Positions 45,357 to 57,038 of a stretch of 64,000 nucleotides of DNA are shown piece by piece. The position numbers and the translations under genes are program-made. Position 1 is the stretch's first letter. Every line of letters starts with the position of its first letter. Origin of the DNA: Bipolaris cookei (taxonomy: Eukaryota > Ascomycota > Dothideomycetes > Pleosporales > Pleosporaceae); NCBI GenBank assembly GCA_002286855.1, contig NRSV01000001.1:558001-622000 (forward strand), in the 5' to 3' direction. The notes beneath the pieces are model-generated. The model ran no database searches. It worked only from the letters and a program-made list of their open reading frames with translations, and was not told the origin of the DNA.

Positions 45357-48300
45357 GATGCAGTAACGAAAGCTTAAGAAGAAGACGTAATCACAAGGAA
45401 AGCCACCGGACCCTTCAAAAGTAGGGCCAACGAATGCAGATCCAACCAAGATTCTGATGTATAAAGAAAAGTGAAGGCTGGCTGGCCTGCCAGAGAATGG
45501 GTAGCACAAGTAATATAACCTAAAGCATGCCAGACTGGCCCTGATTCATTAGTGGGCCGAAGAGTAGCCCTAAACGGCACGGGCGACTAGTGGTGAAGTG
45601 TTCCCACCACTAGTAATTGATATGATACCTCCATATCAAAGTGTAGCCGCTGCTTGTGGTAGATTCCAAGATCGCCATCACGAAGGTGTGCGGCACATGA
45701 ACGGTATAGATGCTGAGTATGACCACTTGCCCGGAAAGGTGAGCGTGAGAGGTAGCTGCATATCAGCCCTAAGAAGAAAAATGGAGAATTTTGAGTGGTT
45801 GAGGAGGTGTTGAATGTCGGTATTACTTGGGTTACACGACCGAATGCAGCTAGACATACCGATGCTAGCTCCAAACCTCGACCGAGGACGACAGACTAGA
45901 TGGTCGGCAGAGCTGCAGGCATGGCTGAGCTGTGTACTTTGGGAAAGCCACTTCAGCAGGCTGTGGAGCGGCTGCAGGGGATAGTGGTGCCCTGGCTATG
46001 CATGAAGCGGGGCCTCAGAGGACTAGTTTGACATGTCGATGCAAGACGCAGATAGTACTATGGATAGCACGCGGGCCAGGGCCCGGAACCGGGCTCTCCA
46101 TGAAGTTGAGAACCGTCTCCGAGGCTTGGAAAGCTTGATAGTCTAGTAAGCGAGTAGAAGGATCTCAAGAAACACAAGCGAGTCGCGACGATCTGTACTA
46201 ATGTGATAAGCACTAAGCTGCATCAAGCGAGCGTCTCGGACTTCTGAGAGGGGTCCCGAGCCTCTGTTCCGACGACAACATCACCATCTCGTAACCCTGG
46301 CCTCTGAGAGAGCATCGCTGTCGGTCTTATGCCCAATATGGAATTTTCATTCGCATGCAATCGCCTGATTAGAACTGTTTCCACTGTTTCCATGACGCTT
46401 CGTACCAAACGAAGACTATTGATATGCATCAGAATGCACCGGCTGCCTTAGCGAGGTACAAGTGTACAGCTGAATTGAGGCCTCGATGTTTCGGTACAGC
46501 TTGCAATGCTTACATCTTGCCACTTTTGAGCACCTGAGTTGAAAGGCCGCATGCTTTTCAGCGTGGCTTGGAGAGGAATGTTGGCATCCGATAGCCTGCG
46601 GGCGACCGGAAAGATTTTGCTAATACAGAGTATGACAATTATGGACTCGAGTAGGCTTTGCGATACATGCAAACTGGAGTAATAGTGGAGAATCGCAGGG
46701 CTGTAAGACTCTTTGCGACCCCACCTTACCGGTGAGGCTTCACGGGCGTTTGCTTACAGCATTACTCGCGCCATGCAGAACGACTTTGCAGAAAAGAAAC
46801 ATGCAACAGCATTGTCCAGGATCTGATATTGCTGTACCGAAACGCCTTGGTGGGTACCGACATGACAGCGAAGCGCGCCACAATATTGGAGAGGCAATGT
46901 GTGTCTGCTTACTTGCAGGCCACAGCACAGCTCGATGCTCAGCTCGCAGTGGCTCATATCACTCCGCCAGATGCAAGACACCAATTTGCGCCATGCTCAC
47001 CGTGTTGTTGTCAAAGGTGGAGTAGGATCCAGACACACGCCCGTTGACGTAACAGTTAGTTGTAAGATGTCTATTTCCGTTACAGTCAGCACTACATGTC
47101 CAGAGAAGAAACGAGCATCGGTAAAACATCTTGTGAATTTCTCGGCTCTTTTTTAGACTAGGGAAAAGTGACTTGACATTGCCGACCAACTGACGCCAAA
47201 ATCAAAAAGAAACACCATTGTACAGTTAGGGCCCAGGCTGCTGTGGTTTAACGTCGCTACTGCAAAGTATCTGGTCCGAGTATCGTGCTTATCTGCACCA
47301 ACGCTCGACCCTGGTCGCCGTTAATTCACATAAAAGCTCCGAGACTAAGATGTCGTAGCATGGCTGTGCATACTAGGCTGGGCCGATCAAGGGTCGTCAA
47401 CACGCTTGTCTGCTGATCGGTTGCCGGTATCCGTACAACCAAAGACGCGGGAAAAGAGCCGCCCCCGGATGGACCAAGAACATTCCTCATTGGTTTCAAT
47501 ACTTTACCAGATCTAATAGATACAACGGACAAGCAAAAAGTATCATTGATGGCACTTGGTGATTCTTTCGTGAGTAGTGGAACAGAAGCGTACAAGACAA
47601 GAGCGGATCCTCATAGTAGGAACACGGTTTTCTCAATATCCGTATACCCTATTGTATCATCATATATGGAGAACATATCTCCTGCAAGTAATCCACTCTA
47701 ACATCCTCAGGGTCAATGACGAGTTGTAAGTGAGTAAAACCCACACTGTTCCTGCATCTCGTGCTACCCACGGGCTCTTCCGTACCGGCAATCCCTCAAG
47801 CAAACGATTGTGCTCCCGAGATCTAAGGCAGGGTATCTCGACAAGCGAATATGTATGTATTGATGACGAAACCCCCATGTCTGGTCTCTAAGAGGGCCAT
47901 GTCCATATAGCCTGAATGATCATGCGCATGGCGGGGGATTTACGGGAAGCAAGGTATCATTTTAGACGAATTGGAGAGAAAAGAGTAGTGGAGAAGACGG
48001 TTATGATTCTTAGGTAGATGGGAGTACGAAGTCGTTTGGTGCTACACTCATGTTGAGCAACAGTAGCTGTGTCACTACCTCTTCTTGTTGAAATCTCGTA
48101 TATGCAACGGATGCTGATAACATGGATCGAGAGACGGTACACTGGCGGCCCAAAGACATCGCAAGTAAGTGGTCCTTTCCGTCTCTGCAGTGGTCCCTGG
48201 CAGCCATCAAGTCATGTTCTTCGCCACGTGCGCGCACCCACAGTGCTCGACGCGCGGCTCGCGTGGAAGCCCCATAGATTTTCTAGATAGTCAGTCGATG

Positions 48301-49369
48301 TGGCGTATGTACCAGCACATTTCATAGATTGCAAACGCGCTCCGTACCGGGAGTAAAAATAGTAAAGTTCGATTCTTAGTGTAAAAGATGATGCTCCTAA
48401 GCCTACGCTATGACAGATGGACAATGTCGACCCGAGCACGGATGTATACTCGACTAGCCCCCACGCTACTGCTTTGGCTAAATGTGAATGTTGTATACAT
48501 ATATGCTATCGCCGCATCAGTGCATGTGTTAACTTAGGGGGCCAAACGACATCAGCCTGAATGTGGTCCAATCTATTTTCTGCCTCGGGAATGGAGCAAC
48601 CACATATAAAACGTATAACTTAGCTTAGACATAACCACGCTTTTCTCCGCGAGAAGTCAACCCGGATATCTCATACACCGCTCAAAGAACATCCTCAGTG
48701 CCAGAAATAAAACCGAAGGTGTCGTCGCCTTTCGCAATGCACTTCCACCAAATACGCACCACGATTGTCAAAGCAACACTACAAACACATACCTAGATGG
48801 TCTAAATACCCACAATACCCCCATCCTCGGGTCGGATTACGACTTTACAACGTACCATTTAGGATCCATTAAAATAACACGAGGAGACCCAGCACTCTCC
48901 ACTAGACCACAGCATTCAGTCCCCCTCGTAACCCTCCAGTATCCATCCCTTAGTTCTCCTCTCCGTACCCTCACTCCCACTTCCACACTATCTTCATCAA
49001 CAAAATCGTAGGAGAGATAAGTCCGACAAGCACTGCTGACTGACCCAAAATCCGTTGAACCTACAAATGCGACATAGCTCAGTGAGCGATAATAGGAATT
49101 TGGAAAAACATGCGGTATTTGGAACTAGACAGGAGACCGAAACCTTGCTAAGGTATTTACCGACGCAGTATCGATTGGATGGTGGTAAGGGTATAACGCT
49201 ACTACATGTGAAGCAAGCATCGGCACCGCAGCTTTTACAACAACACCAACGAACATTCATATCCTTTTTTGATTTGGCTGGGAAATACTAAGACGTTGCG
49301 TAATAAATTATACCAAAACTTCACATATATCGTCATGCTAATAATAACCCAAACTGGACCCAAAATCCC
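45357..49369. other. Gene-free region, about 4 kb
   Basis: The longest gap in the window, between the laccase start and the 3' end of the MFS gene. Both strands contain only short frames without domains; the best is an open stretch without early ATG at 48622-49011. It is not strikingly AT-rich, so RIP-mutated transposon is not obvious. The first ~500 bp should be the laccase promoter. Confidence 0.5.
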
Positions 49370-51081
49370 CTACATCACCATCTTAAAGGCTGGATCCCTA
49401 TCATCTCCTCGTCCTTCGAATTCCGCATACTTTCCACTAGCTTTATCGCGATTGATTTTCCACACCCACACCACATTCGCTGCGACCCTATCATTCATGT
49501 TAGCCGCATATCCAGCAAGCAAACGATGGAAATCCACCTGTACACGCTAGAAAAGAGAAGGGGGAACTTACAAAACCCAAGCCGCACATAGCAACCCCAG
49601 CATGATACTATGACTCTTATGAAAATGCGGCTTCTCACTCTTCTGATACGTAAAACTCGCGACGAAACCACCTGCATTCGCAATCGCAAGCTGCAGCGCC
49701 GACGTAGTCGCACGCTTGTAGTGGCCAGCAGAATTATTGCTGTTCCAAGAAAGAATACACGGAACGGATGAAAACATGCCTGTAGCCATGAGAAACGTCA
49801 TTCCGTATTGTACTTTCGGGTTTGTTGATTGGCTGATGACTCCGTAGCCGATGATAGCAATGGGAAGGGTACACAGCATGACTGGGCCGCGGAGCGCGAG
49901 GCGGTCGGAGAGAATGGCGACGAGGACGGTGAAGACGGAAGCAACGGCGTAAGGAATGACGGTCCAGAGCTGGGCTTTGTTGGGGTCCTTGGCGAAGCCG
50001 TTGTTGATGATTGTGGGAAGGAAGAGGCCGAAGGAGTAGAGGCCTGAAAGGATGGAGAAATAGGCGGTAGCTGTGAGCCAGACTTGGAGGTTGAAGATGC
50101 CGCGTTTGATTTCGGCCCAGTCGAAGCGCTCCTGCGAGGCGGATGCTTCACCGAGTCGGAAGCGGGCGTGGGCTTTTTCGGAAGGACTAAGGAAACCGGC
50201 TGATTCTATGGAGTTGGGGAGGAAGATAGCGGAGCATGCGCCGACGGCAACGGTCATCAAGCCCTCAATTATCAGGATCCATCTCCAGCCTTCGAGTCCG
50301 CCTGCTGGACCGATGGCGTTGAGGCCTCGAGCGAGGAGTCCGCCAAAAGCACCGGAGAGGGAGGCTGCAGTGTAGAATATACCGATACGTAGGGCAAGCT
50401 CCTGGCGGCGATAAAATTGTGAGAGATATAGCACCTAGTGAGATGTTAGCACAGAACAGGTTATTGCTTCGCCAAAGTCTTACCATTCCAGGCAGTAATC
50501 CCCCTTCAGCGACACCAAGCAGCGCGCGAACAGTAGCAAAAGACGCGAAATTCGTCACAAAGCCCAAGCACATGGTCAAGATACCCCAGATGGCTGTCAG
50601 AAAGGGTAACCATATCTTTGGCGATATCTTTTTCAGCACCAAATTGGACGGAAGTTCGCTGCTCAGAAGTCAATCTTTCGGACCGTATCTGTCACACAGG
50701 AAACTTACCTCGCAATATACGTAGCATAAAAGACGCAAAGCCCAATAGCATACTGGTGATCTGTAAGATGAAGATCCTTCTCTAAACCAAGAATCTTCGC
50801 ATTCCCAACGTTTGTGCGATCAATAAACGAGCATAGGAACAGCAGCGCGAGGACCGGCAGGATGCTAAAAAACAACAACAACAACAAAACGAGTCAGCCA
50901 CGTAAACCCTGAATAAAAGCATCAAGATAAGGATATCAAGGAAAAATGGGTGAGATACATACCGAGAATCCATCTTAAATAACAACCCACTCGTCGCCTT
51001 CGCATCCTCCAAAAGCCCTTCTTCAAACCCCTCACTCCCACTCCGCTCAACCTTCTCATCCTGCATCTTATCCACGCTCAT
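49370..51081 (-). CDS. MFS transporter, Dal5-like anion:cation symporter family
   Basis: Five exons: 50963-51081, 50709-50864, 50484-50658, 49572-50434 and 49370-49487, giving 476 residues. Twelve hydrophobic segments. Signature parts: FIDRTNVGNAKILGLEKDL after helix 1, ELPSNLVLKKISPKIWLPF, GVAEGGLLPGMVLYLSQFYRR and the closing RGDDRDPAFKMVM. This is the pattern of the fungal Dal5/allantoate permease family, which imports organic anions such as allantoate, nicotinate and small carboxylates. The substrate here is unknown. The last intron (84 nt, 49488-49571) was placed by the conserved tail and a GCTAACATG branch; nearer acceptors would make introns of 25-33 nt. A CCTCGG core lies 119 bp upstream of the ATG on the coding strand. 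Confidence 0.92.
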
Positions 51082-52094
51082 CGCACAAATGCAGTCAGCC
51101 ACGGTCTAATCTACACCGTCCTACTCCCCAACTCTTCAACAATCACGTTTGTTCCAAGGGCACCAAAAAATAGCCAAAAACAGCCAAAAAAGGGCTAGAC
51201 CGAGGAAAGGTAAGGAAACAAACCCTCCGCACCGCAAGCAAAATCACTAGTAGTGTAGCACCGCGAAAGAACGAGCGCCTCCCCCCATCCTTTTAACCTC
51301 TCCAATCCACCCTCCCACCCTCGCTACCCTTATAGCGCCATTCCCCAACCCCACGGGGCATTCTCCACCGCAAGTCAGCACCGCACAGCACCGTTGCATG
51401 GCACGCCGCGGCTCCCCCCCCAATTCCCCCTGCACTTTCATTGGCGGGGCACGATAGCCATGCCCCGGCCTTGTGCGTTAGCGGTAAGAGAGCACAGCGC
51501 CGCCAAAACGACGGTCCTTTTTTTGCGGCCGAGAGGGCGCGAAAGCTTGACAGGGTGTGGTGGGTAGGATTGCAAAAGTATGGATGTATGTCGTAAGCGG
51601 TAATAGAGGTTTGGATTTTGTACAAAGGAGTGGAGTTGGAAGGGACGGCGGGTGACGTTTTTGGAAGAGAAAAGATATGCGTGTACCAAGCTTTCTGTGA
51701 CAGGAGTGGGGGCCGAACCAAGAGGGCGAAGCATTTTTGCTTGCGTGGTGCTTGTGTGTGCTTGGCTTTTTTTTTCGTTTGGTTGCGCCGCGTCAACTTG
51801 AGTTTTTGTGGGTTTGCGCTACGTATGTGAACCAGAGTTTTGAGAGGCTGCAACCTATCGAGCTGGGCGGTACGTAGATATGTTTCAGCGTTCCACATAG
51901 TGCAGAGCGTCTTTTTGCGATGTTTTCATTTCGGGGTAGCTGATAAGTGACTATGCGCTCGATATGCATGCGTACGCTTCTAGACCGTCTTTTAAGCACC
52001 TGCTAGATAAGAAAAGGTGGGGACGGAGGTATACCGCTACACCGCACTGTGTACAAAGCTACTACCGCAATATAAACAAACGAAACTGACACTG
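51082..52094. other. MFS promoter region
   Basis: About 1 kb upstream of the MFS gene and downstream of SCOT. Long open frames on the minus strand (about 51293-51898) have no domain and simple composition; rejected as genes. Confidence 0.5.
51200..51205 (-). promoter_or_regulatory. CCTCGG core upstream of the MFS gene
   Basis: Candidate FarA/FarB-type fatty-acid response core on the coding strand, 119 bp before the start codon. Short motif, so weak alone. Confidence 0.35.
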
Positions 52095-53771
52095 CTACTC
52101 CATCGTCTTGAGATCACTCGCAACCTCAAACTTCGCATCCGTCTTCGCCTTGACATCCTCAACACTAACCCCCGGCGCCGTCTCCGTCAGCGTCAAAGTC
52201 CCCCTCTTCCTGTTAACCTCAAAGACACACAGATCGGTAATAATAGTGCTCACGCACTTTGCTCCTGTGAGCGGTAATTTGCACTCCTGGACAATCTTGC
52301 TGGATCCATCTTTAGCAACATGTTCAGTCGCGACGACGACTTTTGTAGCATCGGGATTGCTGACGAGATCCATGGCGCCGCCCATGCCCTTGAAGACTTT
52401 ACCGGGCACCATGTAGTTAGCCAGGTCGCCAGAGGCACTAACTTGGAGGGCGCCGAGGATAGACACGTCGACGTGGCCGCCGCGGATCATGCCAAAGGAT
52501 TCGGCACTGTCGAAGGTTGAGGCACCAGGGAGGAGGGTTACGGTTTCTTTACCGGCATTGACAATGTCTGCGTCTACCTCTTCTTCCGTGGGGTAGGGGC
52601 CCATGCCTAGAATGCCATTTTCGGATTGCAGCCACACTTTAACGCCATCGGGTACGAAGGATGCCGCGGCTGTGGGGATGCCGACGCCCAGGTTGACGTA
52701 GTATCCTTGTTTGAGCTCCTTTGCTGCGCGGCGAGCGATACGATCGCGACGTTCGGCGGCTTCATTCTTTGATGAGCCGTCTTTAGATGCAGCAGGTTTT
52801 CGGAGCTTCTTGATCTCAATGTTCTTCGGGGCGATGGCTGGGACGATGCGGTCGACAAAGATGCCAGGGAGATCGACATCGTTGGCGTCGAAGGTGCCTA
52901 TAGGGACAATCTCCTCGGCTTCGACAATTGTAAGGCGTGCGGCTTTGGCCATGATGGGTCCAAAAGCTTTGGTGGTGTATCTGCCCATAGCGTCAGTAAG
53001 TCTCAAAGCATTGGGGTCCCTCAATTCCTACCTGAAAACACAGTTACCAGCCTCATCGGCCTTGTGCGCGCGAATAATAGCGACATCGCCTGTCAATGCA
53101 GTCTCCATGAGGAACTTCTTGCCATTGAATTCTCTAACCTCACGCTTCTGTCCGTAGCCTACAGCCTTACCCTCCTTGTCAAACTTGGCCGGGATTTGGC
53201 CATCTTGCACCAATGTATTTACCGCAGTGGGTGTGTAAAAGGCTGGGATGCCTGCACCGCCAGCTTGTATCCTCTCTGCAAGCGTACCTTGCGGACAAAG
53301 CTCAATCTCAATACCACCACTCAGATACTGCTTCTCAAGCGCCTTGTTGTTGCCGAGAAAGCTTATGATGAGCTTCTTGACTTGTCCGTTCTTTGTAAGA
53401 TGTGCCAATCCTCCTACGTCTTCAATGCCAGCATTGTTTGAGACGGCTGTTAACGAATGTAACGACTCGGGCCCGCGCTTTTTCATCGCTGCAATCAGAG
53501 TGTCTGCGACGCCACACAACCCGAATCCTGCGCTCAGAACGGTGGACCCAGACTGTACATCCGCAACTGCTTCGTCTGCATCTTTGAAAAGCTTTGATTT
53601 TGAGCGGTCAATTGTCGGCGCGCGCTCACTGATGCAGCGCAATTGGCCTATAAGCCGCCATCGTGGTGGCAGAGTTCGCGCAGCTCGCAATTGTGGAGGA
53701 ATAGATCGCCGGACGCATAGTCGCGAAGGAAGAGCTGTGAGCAGCCGGCAGGAAGCAGGCAGGGTATCCAT
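52095..53771 (-). CDS. Succinyl-CoA:3-ketoacid CoA-transferase, mitochondrial (SCOT)
   Basis: Two exons, 53032-53771 and 52095-52980 (51-nt intron), give 541 residues. The enzyme moves CoA from succinyl-CoA to acetoacetate and related 3-oxoacids in the mitochondrial matrix. The presequence is Arg-rich (MDTLPASCRLLTALPSRLCVRR). The alpha half (DADEAVADVQSGSTVLSAGFGLCG to about residue 270) and the beta half (IARRAAKELKQGYYVNLGVG onward) are fused in one chain, as in eukaryotic SCOT. The SENGILG motif contains the catalytic Glu at residue 367. Conserved GGHVDVSILGALQV and PDATKVVV parts are present. It lies head-to-tail between a carrier gene and a Zn2Cys6 gene on the same strand. Confidence 0.96.
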
Positions 53772-54171
53772 TGTGAAGCAAATTACAGAGGTACTAATAG
53801 CGTGAACAGCCTGGTTAAATCATTCGAGAAAGAGTTTCGACAAATGCCGATTCATCCAAGCGGTCGAGGATTTCGCAGTCAAGTTCCGAACATGGGTCCT
53901 GGAGTGCGTGCGACAATGGCACTGCAACTCTAACGTCATGCATCTTTGGATCCGTCGGTGCCAGTTTAAGTGCCGAACAGCGAGCGACCTTGGAGCTTGG
54001 AGCGGGGCTTTGTCTGCCGTCTCGGTCGGATGAGGTTTAGGCGTGCTGCCATCCTCCTGGCGAAACCCGAGGTTCATCCACTCTGTGTCCACACGCTTGG
54101 TCACTTGCTAATCACATGAGCAAGACCAGCCGTCCCGTAATGCGGAGTCGACACGCATCTCTGCCGTGCCA
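53772..54171. promoter_or_regulatory. SCOT promoter / regulator 3' flank
   Basis: 400 bp holding one CCTCGG core (coding strand of SCOT) at 54067. No gene. Confidence 0.5.
54067..54072 (-). promoter_or_regulatory. CCTCGG core upstream of SCOT
   Basis: 296 bp before the SCOT start codon, coding-strand orientation; candidate fatty-acid response core. Confidence 0.3.
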
Positions 54172-56505
54172 TCAGGGGAAGTTGAAGTCAGGAAGATTCA
54201 TCCAGTCTGTCCATAGCGGGTTGGAGTCGTTCCACGGCAAATCGAGCAATGTTGTAGAGAATAGATCCGAGTTCGTAACAGTTTCATTAACCTCGTTATA
54301 GGACATTGCGGAGAAATCTAACCTGTCGGGCCAGTAACCGCCTACTTGATCGTGCCCCAAGGGCTGATTATTAGGGTTTGGCGTCTCATTGTGCATCATA
54401 TTCGAGGGCGAAAGGAGATCCGGTATAGCCATCGGGGCTGGTGTAGGCTCCTGCGGAGGTACGGGCGGTGGTATCTCAATGTCAGGCGCCTGCTTAACCA
54501 ACACGCGCAAAAATCTACCATACACAACTGATGCGCCGTTCCGGTGGATAGGTGTACTGCCAATGCGCTCCAGGACGGTTGCCGTATCCTCTATCAGGTG
54601 CCGTACGCTTGGGGCAAGGCTCTTCTTGTTGCCACTCCCCTCAGGCACTGGTGCGCTTAGAGCGAGCGCTATGCTGGCTGCAAAGCAAATCATCGTGACG
54701 GTATTGTTGGGCATCGACTTGAGACGCGCCTCGCCTTGAATTGCTGCGCGCATGACATTGAGTGCTGAGGATAGCGCAGACTTGCGAAACGAGCGCTTGA
54801 CTTCTGGTGGCGCGCTCGGATGGTTCAGAAGCATTGAGTAGGTCGAGAGTCGTGTGTGCGTGACGAGTATCTCGACATAAGGGGGTAGGCTCTTACTCTC
54901 CGGGTCACTTATAACCGAAGGCCACGCCCGAGACCAATTGTCGAAGAAGCCCTCAATGGACTTGTCGATTTCCTGCGCGACCTGGGAACCTACTTCGGCC
55001 AAGCCATAATTGTCACATCGAGTGCGTACTTCGGCAAAAAGGTTGTCGAGATCGCGACGCAATACTGCCATGGATACTAGCGGACCGTCCTGGGCATCTG
55101 AGTACTGGTGGTTATGCCATTTGTCGCTGTATTGAATCAAGCAGGTCTTTGGTACACAGTAGCTGCGGCCACGAGCGAGGCACACACCACGCTCTAGCAC
55201 AAACAGCGCAATCCAGACCCTTTCTCTCCGACGAAGCAGTCGCTGGCCCCATTCGGAAGTCGGGTCAACGTCCTCAAAACCATCCATGGCTAGTGCTTTT
55301 CTTGCGTCAAGACACTCTGCTTTGGGCATTTGTCTTGTGAGCTCCGGACCAAAGGACGTAGATGGAGTGATGACTTTGTCTATCATGAGATCCAAAGAAA
55401 TGGACAATGCCGTAGCTAGATAGAGACTTGTGTCGTCGTCGCTTGCATGCGACCCTGGAGCCATCCACGGTATGCTCACCATGAATGCCAAGACGATTTC
55501 AACAGATCTGTACTTTCGAACAATGACCTGTTCAGCTAGAAATCTGCGGTGAAGAAGTAGTCTTTTTGCCAAAGCAGACGTTTCTGGCAGGAAGACAGCG
55601 GTCACAGCCAGCAATGTCGTAAATAGAAAGGCTGAGCGGTTTCGGACAAAAGGTAGAGTATGCACCACTGGGTCGAGACCCCAACGCGTGTGAGCTAGTC
55701 TTTTATGGAAACTGAATCTCATTAGCTATTTGATGGTATACGTTTGGCAATACTTACTATTGTAGGAGCATCTCCGCTTCATCTTTAGTGACCAATCCTA
55801 CGTCAATTGGATCTAACCCGGATCCTTGGTCCAAATGCGCTTTCATTGGTAAGAAGAAGTGATGAACATCGAGGAATGCACTTTGCTCGCTACCAGTAAA
55901 CCTGCCTTCTGGGCTGGCGACACTTGTATTGTACGACTGTGGCGTAGTGGCAATTCTCAAGTCTGACGCACGGGCTAGAAGCTGAAGCGGATTCTCAACA
56001 TCCTCAACGGCAAGCTGATCATCGCTTGAAGTACAGGCCACTTCTTTTGCTGGCATGTAGGATGATTCTGCTAGTACTGGTGGTGATTTTGCATCTTGAC
56101 TAGGGCCATCATCTCCTTGTGCTTCGTTCAAAAGCTGTTGCAAGTGCTGTAACGTGCTTTGATTGGCAGCTACATCTGATTTTCTCTTCTTGATTGCTTC
56201 TTCTACTTGGTAGATTGCTTTCTCCAACCCTGATCGTTTGCTGGAACTTGTAAGCTTAACTAGTTACACTAGGAAACGATACTCACTTTTTCACGCCCTT
56301 TTGCCTACCACTAATTGCCAGTACATCTAGTCAGCGCATGTTTCGCGGTGGGCTTGTATGGGGACGTAACGTACATATGGAACTCGGGTATAATACACTC
56401 GATGCCTACGCTCGAGCATCTTTCACATACAGAAGCGCCTTCTTCGCGCCGGCATTTGATCTTGCTTTTGCGGCAATTCAGACATGCCGCTTGCTTGGCA
56501 TTCAT
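54172..56505 (-). CDS. Zn2Cys6 transcription factor
   Basis: Four exons: 56375-56505, 56287-56310 (24 nt), 55758-56246 and 54172-55711, giving 727 residues. The zinc cluster is C8-X2-C11-X6-C18-X8-C27-X2-C30-X6-C37. The basic linker GRQKGVKNSSKRSG comes from the microexon and start of exon 3, and then a coiled-coil dimerisation helix (LEKAIYQVEEAIKKRK). A fungal regulatory domain follows: YFHKRLAHTRWGLDPVVHTL, then FVRNRSAFLFTTLLAV, and an SIEGFFDNW segment. Exon 4 starts at the CAG just before TTTCC, because nearer acceptors introduce a stop. The 40-nt second intron is short. Target genes unknown; the neighbours SCOT, MFS and thioesterase are candidates by position only. Confidence 0.88.
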
Positions 56506-57038
56506 GTCTTGGGTGGTTTCTTGGCGAGCTGAATGTTAGGAGTTTTGGTTAGGGTGCAGCACAGATGACAGCAACATGATAGACAGCCGGCGATGTTGGT
56601 CAAGTTAGATCTCAGCAAAGGAACTAGGAGTGACTTGAATGTTGGAGGTACAATGCTGACAGTAGCTTCGGATAATCCGAGTGTGAGGGACATGCTAGCC
56701 CGAGACCGACATTGCGCTAACTGGACCCTAGCCTATAACGTGGGAAGGACGAACGGCACAGGGGCAGGCTTCTAGGGCTGCATGCAGCGTGCATCATCTG
56801 CATGCACTTACTGTGCCAAGTCGTGTACTACACAAGTGCGAGTTGCTATTTGTAATGAGAAACTTTGTATTTAAAAACGTAAACGTGAGGTACGTGTACT
56901 CGAGACCTCCAAATCCATAGCTACTAAAACAATACAAACGGTGGAGTCTACTCCGACGAGGTCAAGTGAAAGACGGCGGCATAAAAGTCAATCGAATCAA
57001 AGTACACGGACATACAAGCAATCTACACACGGTCACGG
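56506..57038. other. Intergenic: regulator promoter / thioesterase 3' flank
   Basis: 533 bp, no gene or clear operator seen. Confidence 0.5.

Noticed and set aside
48622..49011. Open frame of about 129 codons in the gene-free region
   Set aside because: No early start codon, Thr/Ser-rich translation, no domain. Could be chance.
49488..49571. Nearer acceptors for the last MFS intron
   Set aside because: They give introns of 25-33 nt and lose the conserved RGDDRDPAFKMVM tail.
51293..51898. Minus-strand frame of about 200 codons upstream of the MFS gene
   Set aside because: Composition unlike protein; the MFS start is well placed at 51081.
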